In this document: in pieces, positions 1-4,426 of the stretch
Layout of the letters: each line of letters starts with the position of its first letter
How positions within the stretch are numbered: position 1 is the stretch's first letter
Source: Spirochaetaceae bacterium
Lineage (GTDB): Bacteria; Spirochaetota; Spirochaetia; Treponematales; Treponemataceae
Assembly: GCA_031290725.1 (NCBI GenBank)
Contig: JAITMZ010000166.1
Span: 1 to 5,623, forward strand
Reading direction: 5' to 3'
DNA: 5,623 nt
Program-made: the position numbers and the translations under genes
The notes under the pieces: generated by a model
Seen by the model: only the letters and a program-made list of their open reading frames with translations
Databases searched by the model: none
Told to the model about the DNA's origin: nothing

Positions 1-111
1 CAGGACGGGGTAAAAAGGGCGGCCATAGAAGCCGGCTTCTACGTGATTGTGCAAACCGGCGACACTATGCAGATCGAAACCCCGAAAGGCTTCACCCCGC
101 GTGAGTGGTAA
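1..111 (+). CDS. C-terminal end of an unidentified protein (5' part outside the window)
   Basis: A frame open from base 1 encodes 36 residues and stops at TAA 109–111. The tail contains AGFYVIVQTGDTMQIETPKG and ends in FTPREW. A short beta-rich 'GFYVI.QTGDT..I..P.GF.PREW' ending resembles the C-termini I associate with DUF3782 / PD-(D/E)XK-like proteins that are common as paralogues in treponemes and cyanobacteria. That is a memory-based resemblance, not a search result. The start, domains and operon partners are outside the window, and no function can be assigned. There is no U-tracted terminator after the stop; only a GC-rich GGGC/GCCC inverted repeat follows (116–125). It lies on the accessory side of the tRNA scar, so it may belong to a mobile or rearranged segment. 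Confidence 0.6.
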   Translation, partial: QDGVKRAAIEAGFYVIVQTGDTMQIETPKGFTPREW

Positions 112-142
112 CGTGGGGCGGCGCCCGCGCCGTGTACTGGAG

Positions 143-180
143 TGGTACCCTGTTCCAATTCTGAATGGTATCCTGTTCCA
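143..180. repeat. Two-copy 15-bp direct repeat, 23-bp period
   Basis: TGGTACCCTGTTCCA (143–157) and TGGTATCCTGTTCCA (166–180) differ at one base. They are flanked by a second repeated word, GTACTGGA, at 134–141 and 181–188. Closely spaced repeated words of this kind are typical of the multi-repeat termini of IS21-family insertion sequences, where they bind transposase. No transposase gene or second terminus is visible, so assignment to an IS end is a guess. The repeat itself is read directly from the sequence. Confidence 0.6.
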
Positions 181-352
181 GTACTGGATGTGGATGCACA
201 TCAGGTGCGTAGCAGTATGTACTCCGTGCCCTCTGTGGGAAATACTGAAAATGTCACACGGAGGAGAGGAGAACAGGATTAGGGCGCGATGCCGTTTAGC
301 ATTGAAACGGGATACGGGGCGAAGCTTTACCAAAAAGCCGGGGATTTCCCAA

Positions 353-368
353 CTGCTAACGTTAGCAG
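353..368. repeat. Perfect 16-bp palindrome
   Basis: CTGCTAACGTTAGCAG is its own reverse complement, with an 8-bp half-site and no spacer. It lies about 85 bp upstream of the 455–482 promoter. With no loop it is a poor RNA hairpin, so a site for a dimeric DNA-binding protein is the more natural reading. No partner regulator can be named from the window. Confidence 0.55.
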
Positions 369-454
369 CCAAGCCGCAGGGACTCAAGCAAACACTCAAG
401 TACTGGGCAAAAAACCAAGAAAAAACGAAGTTTTTATAAAACATATAAAAACGC

Positions 455-482
455 TTGACATTATTTTTATATTGTGTATGAT
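455..482 (+). promoter_or_regulatory. Sigma70-type promoter in AT-rich tract
   Basis: A consensus -35 TTGACA (455–460) is followed by a 16-bp AT-rich spacer and -10 TATGAT (477–482), with TATATA just downstream. Transcription would begin near 489–491, almost where an intact tRNA ending at 566 would start (about 493). No tRNA 5' half is present there. As it stands, the transcript would read through the tRNA-Val fragment and antisense to queD. The elements are visible; activity is inferred. Confidence 0.5.
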
Positions 483-521
483 TATATATAGTCGTGTGTA
501 ACTAGATAAAAACAATCGGGG

Positions 522-566
522 TGGTTTACACCCAAGAGGTCGACGGTTCGACCCCGCTACCGCCCA
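522..566 (+). pseudogene. 3' half of a tRNA-Val(UAC) gene, probable attachment-site scar
   Basis: The sequence reads as a tRNA from the anticodon stem to the discriminator base. It has TGG (29–31), loop TTTACAC with anticodon TAC at 527–529, stem CCAAG, variable AGGTC, a T-arm with GGTTCGACCCC, and acceptor strand ACCGCCC plus A566. CCA is not encoded. Upstream, the expected CT of the anticodon stem, the D-arm and the GGGCGGT acceptor strand are absent, so this is not a working tRNA. The T-stem has one A·C mismatch (543/557) and one G·T pair (542/558), which suggests decay. Similarity starting at the anticodon stem-loop is where many tyrosine recombinases cross over, so I infer a displaced tRNA 3' end at the edge of an integrated element. 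The intact gene would lie outside the window. Confidence 0.6.
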
Positions 567-912
567 TATACCGCGCCCGGTTTTCCGGCGTTTCGTAGAC
601 GTCTATTGCCCAGAGCAGGGGCTGGGCGGCTGCCAGTTTACCGTAAATGTGCCGGGCGATCCGTTCGGCGCTGGGGTTTTGGGCGAATATCGGCAGGTCG
701 TTCAGGCTGCGATGATCCAGATCGGCACAAATGTCCCGCAGCGCCTGTTTCGCCTGGGTAAAGTCGATGAGCATGCCGCCGTTATCCAGGGTTTCCCCGC
801 GGAAATGGGCCCTGACCAGGTAGTTGTGGCCGTGCAGATTTTCGCACCTGCCGTGGTAGTCCTTCAAAAAATGTGCGGCGGAAAAATTCGCCTCCACCCG
901 AATCTCAAACAT
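526..912 (-). CDS. queD: 6-carboxy-5,6,7,8-tetrahydropterin synthase (QueD)
   Basis: This is a 128-residue cytoplasmic enzyme of the 6-pyruvoyl-tetrahydropterin synthase family. It converts 7,8-dihydroneopterin triphosphate to 6-carboxytetrahydropterin, early in preQ0/queuosine synthesis. Visible motifs are FSAAH with zinc ligand His14, and CENLHGHNY with catalytic Cys23 and zinc ligands His27 and His29. Also present are LDHRSLND (66–72, His67), NPSAE (79–83) and the ETP near the end (Glu107). MFEIRVEANFSAAH is the usual family N-terminus and fixes the start; GGAG lies only 2 bases before the ATG, unusually close. The core ends near Tyr115. Residues 116–128 (MGGSGVEPSTSWV) and the stop are the antisense of the tRNA-Val fragment, so the C-terminus is atypical. 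The gene is transcribed divergently from rpsB, with no queuosine partner genes in view. Confidence 0.93.
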   Translation of the reverse strand: MFEIRVEANFSAAHFLKDYHGRCENLHGHNYLVRAHFRGETLDNGGMLIDFTQAKQALRDICADLDHRSLNDLPIFAQNPSAERIARHIYGKLAAAQPLLWAIDVYETPENRARYMGGSGVEPSTSWV

Positions 913-918
913 GTCTCC

Positions 919-947
919 AGCATAGCGTTTTTTTGTTTTTTTTGCAA
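919..947 (-). promoter_or_regulatory. Possible queD promoter
   Basis: Read on the minus strand, TTGCAA (947–942) is followed after 17 bp by TATGCT (924–919). Transcription from this would start at about base 912, at the queD ATG itself, giving a leaderless or nearly leaderless mRNA. That could go with the poorly spaced GGAG. The spacer is almost pure A on this strand. Both hexamers are imperfect, so the call is tentative. Confidence 0.3.
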
Positions 948-964
948 TATCCGCCCCAATGGGC

Positions 965-993
965 TTGCGTTTTTTTTACCTTTGTGGTATAAT
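965..993 (+). promoter_or_regulatory. Main promoter of the rpsB operon
   Basis: TTGCGT (965–970), a 17-bp spacer and a perfect TATAAT (988–993) preceded by TG at 985–986 form an extended -10 sigma70-type promoter. T-tracts at 928–943 and in the spacer could act as curved or UP-like DNA. The start point would be near 1000, giving a leader of about 196 nt before the rpsB ATG. No other good promoter is seen before the downstream genes, so it probably drives all six. Confidence 0.75.
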
Positions 994-999
994 ATGGAT

Positions 1000-1195
1000 G
1001 CTGGCGTACCTCTTGTACGGCTTGCCCGTGGGGTGTTTAACGCCCCCAGATCTTCCGGATTTTTCATAATGGGAAATCCGAGAAATAACAAGGCGGACGG
1101 TGATTTGCCGGCATGGGTGCCTCTAAAAATTTCGGTTTTTTGAGGTGTCCGGTATGGTAAATCACTACAAGTCTTACCTTAACAAGGAGTTGCCC
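1000..1195 (+). promoter_or_regulatory. Structured rpsB mRNA leader
   Basis: The leader can fold into four successive hairpins. They are CGTAC/GTACG (1005–1019), GGGGTG/CGCCCC (1030–1046, loop TTTAA), CGGATTT/AAATCCG extended by two G·U pairs (1056–1080), and the repeat hairpin at 1115–1150. The Shine-Dalgarno AAGGAG (1184–1189) follows. Long structured leaders before rpsB are known sites of feedback by free S2 in several bacteria, so autoregulation is a reasonable inference. I do not recognise the established S2-binding consensus in these bases. Confidence 0.45.
1115..1150 (+). repeat. Hairpin repeat, copy 1 (upstream of rpsB)
   Basis: The outer stem GGGTGCCTC/GAGGTGTCC pairs with three G·U wobbles. 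A T·T mismatch separates it from the inner AAAAA/TTTTT stem, capped by TTCG. It matches copy 2 (2075–2110) at 30 of 36 positions, and all six differences are transitions. Several pairs hold only as G·U on the + strand, so the fold is better as + strand RNA. It lacks the terminal U-run of a terminator and sits 33 nt before the rpsB Shine-Dalgarno. Confidence 0.7.
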
Positions 1196-2086
1196 ATGGC
1201 AGTGGTAACAATGAAGAGCCTCTTGGAGTCCGGAGTACATTTTGGACACCAGGTACGGCGCTGGGATCCGCGGATGAAGAAATACATCTTCGCGGAACGG
1301 AACGGAATTCACATCATCGACTTGCAAAAGACGATTTTCGCCATCAAGGAAGCCTACGAGGCGGTGCGGAAGGTGGTGTCGTCGGGGAAAACGGTGCTGT
1401 TTGTGGGCACCAAAAAGCAGGCCCAGCAGGCCATCGCCCGGGAAGCGGAGCGGTGCAGCATGTTCTATGTGAACAACCGCTGGCTGGGGGGTATGCTCAC
1501 TAACTTTTCCACCATCAAAAAATCCCTGTACCGCCTCAAGAAACTGGAAAAGATGGAAATCGACGGCACCTTTGAAAACCTGACCAAAAAAGAAGTGGCC
1601 TCGCTGCAGAAAGAAAAGGCCAAGCTGGAGAAAAATCTGGGAGGCATCAAGGAGATGAAGGAGGTTCCCGGGGTAGTGTTTGTCATCGACACCATGAAGG
1701 AAGCCATCGCGGTGGCCGAGGCCCGACGCATGAACATTCCGATTGTGGCGGTGGTGGACACCAACTGTAACCCCGAGGGCATCAACCACCCCATCCCCGG
1801 CAACGACGATGCGATCCGTGCCATCACCCTGTTCACGTCCATTGTAGCCAATGCGGTGATCGAAGCGGACAACGAAACGGGCCTGAAGATCATCGAAAAC
1901 CTGGCGGATGACGACGAGGAAGTGGTCACCGACGCGGCGGTAAAACCCAACGACGAGGTGGAAATCATTGATTACAGCACGTACACCCCGGAAACTATCG
2001 ACAAAAGCGAGGCGCTGGCGGAAGCAGATGAAACGGCCGGTGAGTCCATCGTGGACGAAGACACATTGTATGAGGGGCACCTCTAA
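1196..2086 (+). CDS. rpsB: 30S ribosomal protein S2
   Basis: The protein has 296 residues. S2 binds the back of the 30S subunit between head and body and is needed for S1 recruitment and initiation. Family signatures are [20 protein letters not shown] (11–30), [13 protein letters not shown] (92–104), a charged coiled-coil segment (about 109–157) and [13 protein letters not shown] (158–170). AVVDTNCNP (185–193) and HPIPGNDDA (198–206) follow. The start is fixed by AAGGAG 6 bases upstream of ATG 1196; an in-frame GTG at 1145 lies inside the repeat hairpin and has no such site. The core ends near residue 235, followed by a roughly 60-residue acidic tail rich in Asp and Glu. The last residues (GHL) and the TAA are contributed by repeat copy 2, so the C-terminal end may have been rewritten by that element. 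Confidence 0.97.
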   Translation: MAVVTMKSLLESGVHFGHQVRRWDPRMKKYIFAERNGIHIIDLQKTIFAIKEAYEAVRKVVSSGKTVLFVGTKKQAQQAIAREAERCSMFYVNNRWLGGMLTNFSTIKKSLYRLKKLEKMEIDGTFENLTKKEVASLQKEKAKLEKNLGGIKEMKEVPGVVFVIDTMKEAIAVAEARRMNIPIVAVVDTNCNPEGINHPIPGNDDAIRAITLFTSIVANAVIEADNETGLKIIENLADDDEEVVTDAAVKPNDEVEIIDYSTYTPETIDKSEALAEADETAGESIVDEDTLYEGHL

Positions 2087-2111
2087 AAACTTCAGTTTTT
2101 TGAGATGCCCC
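2074..2111 (+). repeat. Hairpin repeat, copy 2 (overlapping the rpsB stop)
   Basis: The stem GGGGCACCTC/GAGATGCCCC pairs except for one C·A (2080/2105). A T·T mismatch separates it from AAAAAC/GTTTTT with loop TTCA. It is the same element as 1115–1150, in the same orientation and exactly 960 bp downstream. The rpsB stop TAA (2084–2086) lies in the left arm. The run of six T is in the inner stem rather than after the hairpin, so this is not a standard intrinsic terminator. It may still slow ribosomes or polymerase or protect the rpsB 3' end. Confidence 0.7.
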
Positions 2112-2119
2112 GATTTAAA

Positions 2120-2181
2120 CCGCATTTGCGATAGGTAAATGCGGAGCGCACCGAAGAATCTAACCGGATTTTTCGATGCGC
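2120..2181 (+). promoter_or_regulatory. Tandem stem-loops in the rpsB–tsf spacer
   Basis: Stem-loop A has a perfect 8-bp stem, CCGCATTT/AAATGCGG (2120–2127 with 2137–2144, 9-nt loop). Stem-loop B pairs 2146–2160 with 2167–2181. That gives 15 positions with one A·C mismatch, one G·U pair and a 6-nt loop, and ends 13 nt before the tsf Shine-Dalgarno. Neither is followed by a U-tract. Together with repeat copy 2 they nearly fill the 120-nt gap. Partial attenuation or RNA processing between rpsB and tsf, which are made in different amounts, is a plausible but inferred role. Confidence 0.55.
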
Positions 2182-2206
2182 CTTGAGGGAAAACAAGGAG
2201 TAACAT

Positions 2207-3046
2207 ATGGCTGAGATCAGTGCAAGTATTGTGAAGGCCCTGCGAGAAAAAACCGGCGCGGGGATGATGGAGTGCAAAAAGGCGCTCGTAGAAACCTCCG
2301 GCGACAGCGTTGCGGCGGAGAAAATTTTGAAGGAACGGGGGCTCGCGGCGATGGAAAAACGGGCAGACCGGATCACCAGCGAAGGCCGGATTTTCATCAA
2401 ATTTGCCGGGGGCAGGGCCGTAATCGCGGAACTCACCTGCGAGACCGACTTTGTGGCGAAAAACGCCGATTTTATCAAGGTGGGGGAAGAAATCTGCGAC
2501 AAGGCATTGGCAAAAGGCTACGGCGAAGTGAACAAGGACCTGTCGGATATGCTTATCGACTTGGCTTCCAAGATCCGGGAGAACATGACGCTGCGGCGGA
2601 TAGCCCTGACGGACATCCCGACCAATGCGGCGGCGTCCCGGTACCTGCACTTCGACGGAAAAACCGGGGTGATCACCCTGATCGCCTGCGACCCCCCTTC
2701 GGCGGCGTCCAATCCGGAAGTGAAGGCCTTTGCCTATGACTGCTGCCTGCACCAGGCGGCTTTCACCCCGCTGTATAACACCCGGAAAGAGGTTCCCGAA
2801 TCCTATATCGCCGAACAAAAGGCGATTTTCGACAAGCAGGCGGCGGAGTTGGACAAGCCCGACAAGGTGAAAGCGGGAATCGCCGTGGGTAAGCTGAACA
2901 AGCATCTGGCGGAGATCTGCTTTATGGACCAGCTCTTTGTGAAGGACGATAAAATGAGTGTGGCCAAGAAAATGGAAGAAGTCGGCAAGAAAGCCGAAGC
3001 GAAGTTATCTTTGGCCGGGACTGTGCTCTGGCGGCTGGGCATGTAA
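2207..3046 (+). CDS. tsf: Translation elongation factor Ts
   Basis: The protein has 279 residues. EF-Ts is the nucleotide-exchange factor that releases GDP from EF-Tu in the cytoplasm. Residues 5–50 form the UBA-like N-terminal domain (SIVKALREKTGAGMMECKKA). The core begins with ELTCETDFVAKN (75–86), whose TDFV motif contacts EF-Tu. LHQAAFTPLY and EVPESYI (181–201) are the usual second signature region, followed by a C-terminal helical part. The length is normal for the family. AAGGAG six bases upstream supports ATG 2207. The final segment (LSLAGTVLWRLGM) replaces the common VxGFVRFExGEG ending and appears divergent. The gene follows rpsB by 120 nt of structured spacer, and frr starts 11 nt after its stop. 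The usual next gene, pyrH, is absent. Confidence 0.96.
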   Translation: MAEISASIVKALREKTGAGMMECKKALVETSGDSVAAEKILKERGLAAMEKRADRITSEGRIFIKFAGGRAVIAELTCETDFVAKNADFIKVGEEICDKALAKGYGEVNKDLSDMLIDLASKIRENMTLRRIALTDIPTNAAASRYLHFDGKTGVITLIACDPPSAASNPEVKAFAYDCCLHQAAFTPLYNTRKEVPESYIAEQKAIFDKQAAELDKPDKVKAGIAVGKLNKHLAEICFMDQLFVKDDKMSVAKKMEEVGKKAEAKLSLAGTVLWRLGM

Positions 3047-3057
3047 GGCGGTGAAAT

Positions 3058-3606
3058 ATGGCGGAAAATGATGCGTTTGCCCGGATGGAAAAAACCATCG
3101 CGGCACTGAAAGACGAATTGAAGACAATCCGGACTGGCCGGGCATCCCCGGCGCTCTTGGACAAGGTGCGGGTGAATTATTACGACCAGAAGACCCCTTT
3201 GTCTCAGGTAGCAACGGTTTCGGCGCCTGAAGCGCGGCTTCTGGTGATTCAGCCCTTCGACAAGTCCCTGGTGGGGGAAATCGAAAAGGAAATACAGAAG
3301 GCCGACTTGGGGTTTAACCCCTCCAACGACGGCAAGGTAATCCGCATTGCCATTCCGCCCCTTACCGCGGACCGGCGGAAGGAGTTTTCCAAGCAGGCCA
3401 AGGTCATCGCCGAGACCTCCCGTGTGGCGATCCGCAACATCCGCCGGGACGGCAACGAGGACCTGAAAAAGCGCCAGAAAGACGGCAAACTCACCGAGGA
3501 CGATCTGAAGGCCCAGGAAACGGAACTGCAAAAATCGACGGACAAGTTTATACAGGATATAAATAAGATAACCGAAGCCAAGGAAAAGGAAATCCTTGAA
3601 GGTTAA
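3058..3606 (+). CDS. frr: Ribosome recycling factor
   Basis: The 182-residue protein is close to the usual 185. RRF works with EF-G to split the post-termination 70S ribosome. Visible are the three-helix-bundle start with LKTIRTGRASPALLDKV (21–37) and the beta domain with PLSQVATVSAPEARLLVIQP (47–66). LGFNPSNDGKVIRIAIPPLT (84–103) and the arginine-rich helix AIRNIRRDGN (124–133), which contacts 23S rRNA, follow. A long charged C-terminal helix completes the fold. The ATG is preceded by GGTGA five bases upstream, immediately after the tsf stop, so the two are probably translationally coupled. The last 11 bases overlap the longest reading of uppS. Confidence 0.97.
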   Translation: MAENDAFARMEKTIAALKDELKTIRTGRASPALLDKVRVNYYDQKTPLSQVATVSAPEARLLVIQPFDKSLVGEIEKEIQKADLGFNPSNDGKVIRIAIPPLTADRRKEFSKQAKVIAETSRVAIRNIRRDGNEDLKKRQKDGKLTEDDLKAQETELQKSTDKFIQDINKITEAKEKEILEG

Positions 3607-4387
3607 CCGTTACGATCCGGTGAGTTTGTCGGGCTTTAGCCCATTCAATAAAGAATTTCGCGATTTATCGCAAAATTCTACCCTGCAAACCCGTCAAGCA
3701 GCCCGCCAGGATACCGGCGCGGTGGGTGATACGCTTCCCGTCCACGTGGGAATCATCATGGACGGGAATGGCCGCTGGGCACAGGGGCGGGGCCTCCCCC
3801 GAACCGCTGGACACGAGGAAGGCTTGCAAACCGTCAAGAAGATCGTGGGGGAGGCGGCGGTACTGGGGATCCGGTATCTCACGTTGTACACCTTCTCAAC
3901 GGAAAACTGGAAACGGACGGAGGCGGAGGTGGGCTTTTTGATGAACCTGGTGACCACCCACCTGCGCCGGGAATTCGTGTTCTACCGGGAGCACGGCATC
4001 CGCATCCGCCATATCGGTGATTTGGCTGAATTGCCGCCGGTGGTGCGTGACGAAATCACCCGCGCCGCAGCGGAGACCGCCGGATTTACCGGCCTCACGG
4101 TGGTGCTGGCCATCAATTACGGCGCCCGGGATGAGATTCAACGGGCAAGCAAAAAAGCGGGCGGAGCGGACATCTCGGCGTTTTTGGACCTGCCGGACTT
4201 ACCGGATGTGGACCTGCTGGTCCGCACCGGCGGCGAGAAGCGGTTGAGCAACTTTTTGCTGTGGCAGGCCGCTTATGCGGAGCTGCTGTTCCGGGATACG
4301 CTGTGGCCGGATTACACGGCGGAGTGCTTTCGTGAGGACCTGACGGAATTCGCCGGACGTGAGCGGAAATTCGGGGGAGTGAAGTGA
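3596..4387 (+). CDS. uppS: Undecaprenyl diphosphate synthase (cis-prenyltransferase)
   Basis: UppS adds eight isopentenyl units to farnesyl diphosphate, making the C55 carrier for cell-wall and O-glycan precursors; it acts at the inner membrane face. In the 263-residue reading the motifs are HVGIIMDGNGRWA (50–62, catalytic Asp56), GH (72–73), LTLYTFSTENW (95–105), INYGARDEI (173–181) and the diphosphate-binding LVRTGGEKRLSNFLLWQ (208–224). RERKFGG closes the protein. The segment between NYGARDEI and DVDLLVRTGGE is about 15 residues shorter than in the E. coli enzyme. The start is uncertain. TTG 3596 overlaps frr and has AAAGGA five bases upstream, but gives a 49-residue lead-in of atypical, more AT-ending codons containing two hairpins. 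GTG 3722, with AGGA at 3708–3711, would give a 221-residue protein with a short N-terminus. Function is secure; the N-terminus is not. Confidence 0.93.
   Translation: MKVNRYDPVSLSGFSPFNKEFRDLSQNSTLQTRQAARQDTGAVGDTLPVHVGIIMDGNGRWAQGRGLPRTAGHEEGLQTVKKIVGEAAVLGIRYLTLYTFSTENWKRTEAEVGFLMNLVTTHLRREFVFYREHGIRIRHIGDLAELPPVVRDEITRAAAETAGFTGLTVVLAINYGARDEIQRASKKAGGADISAFLDLPDLPDVDLLVRTGGEKRLSNFLLWQAAYAELLFRDTLWPDYTAECFREDLTEFAGRERKFGGVK
3653..3678 (+). repeat. REP-like hairpin in the 5' part of uppS
   Basis: GAATTTCGCGA pairs with TCGCAAAATTC over 11 positions with one C·A mismatch, around loop TTTA. A smaller GGGCT/AGCCC hairpin (3631–3642) lies just upstream. Both fall in the first 40 codons of the longest uppS reading and resemble intergenic repeat or processing structures more than coding sequence. 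Whether the element recurs in the genome cannot be seen here. Confidence 0.5.
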
Positions 4388-4426
4388 CAGAGGATTTGCG
4401 ATATGCAATTACCAAGGAGCGCCGCG

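Larger units (their letters stand above)
112..521. other. ~410-bp non-coding accessory stretch
   Basis: No open frame here shows convincing coding character or a recognisable product. From left to right it contains a GC-rich patch, a near-perfect 15-bp direct repeat at 23-bp period (143–180), a purine-rich run (260–271), a perfect 16-bp palindrome (353–368), and an AT-rich tract (about 425–515) with a promoter. A 70-codon frame (ATG 289, stop 499–501) lies 17 bases after the purine-rich run, but it has no recognised motif and its end runs through the promoter, so I do not call it a gene. The AT-rich tract contrasts sharply with the GC-rich genes to the right, which fits imported or decaying DNA. 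Confidence 0.55.

Noticed and set aside
47..439. 130-codon + strand frame
   Set aside because: It starts inside the upstream gene in another frame and passes through the direct repeats and palindrome; composition is not protein-like.
289..501. 70-codon + strand frame in the left non-coding stretch
   Set aside because: The purine-rich run is 17 bases before the ATG, too far for a good Shine-Dalgarno. The tail is translated AT-rich promoter DNA, and nothing in it is recognisable.
490..566. Complete tRNA-Val gene
   Set aside because: Bases 490–521 contain no acceptor 5' strand complementary to ACCGCCC and no D-arm; only the 3' half is recognisable.
649..1143. 164-codon + strand frame across queD and the rpsB leader
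   Set aside because: It is antisense to queD and then runs through the rpsB promoter and leader hairpins; no motif.
1145..1195. Upstream GTG start for rpsB (17 extra residues)
   Set aside because: It lies inside the repeat hairpin and lacks a ribosome binding site; ATG 1196 has AAGGAG at ideal spacing and gives the standard S2 N-terminus.
2074..2111. Rho-independent terminator after rpsB
   Set aside because: The T-run is inside the stem and is followed by GAGATGCCCC, not at the 3' end; tsf downstream has no separate promoter that I can see.
1064..2905. 613-codon open frame on the minus strand spanning rpsB and tsf
   Set aside because: It lies wholly antisense to two secure conserved genes. 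Its product is low-complexity His/Arg/Phe/Val-rich, as expected for the complement of GC-rich codons, and it has no recognisable domain.
2803..3531. 242-codon minus-strand frame opposite tsf/frr
   Set aside because: Antisense shadow of conserved coding sequence; no family motif.
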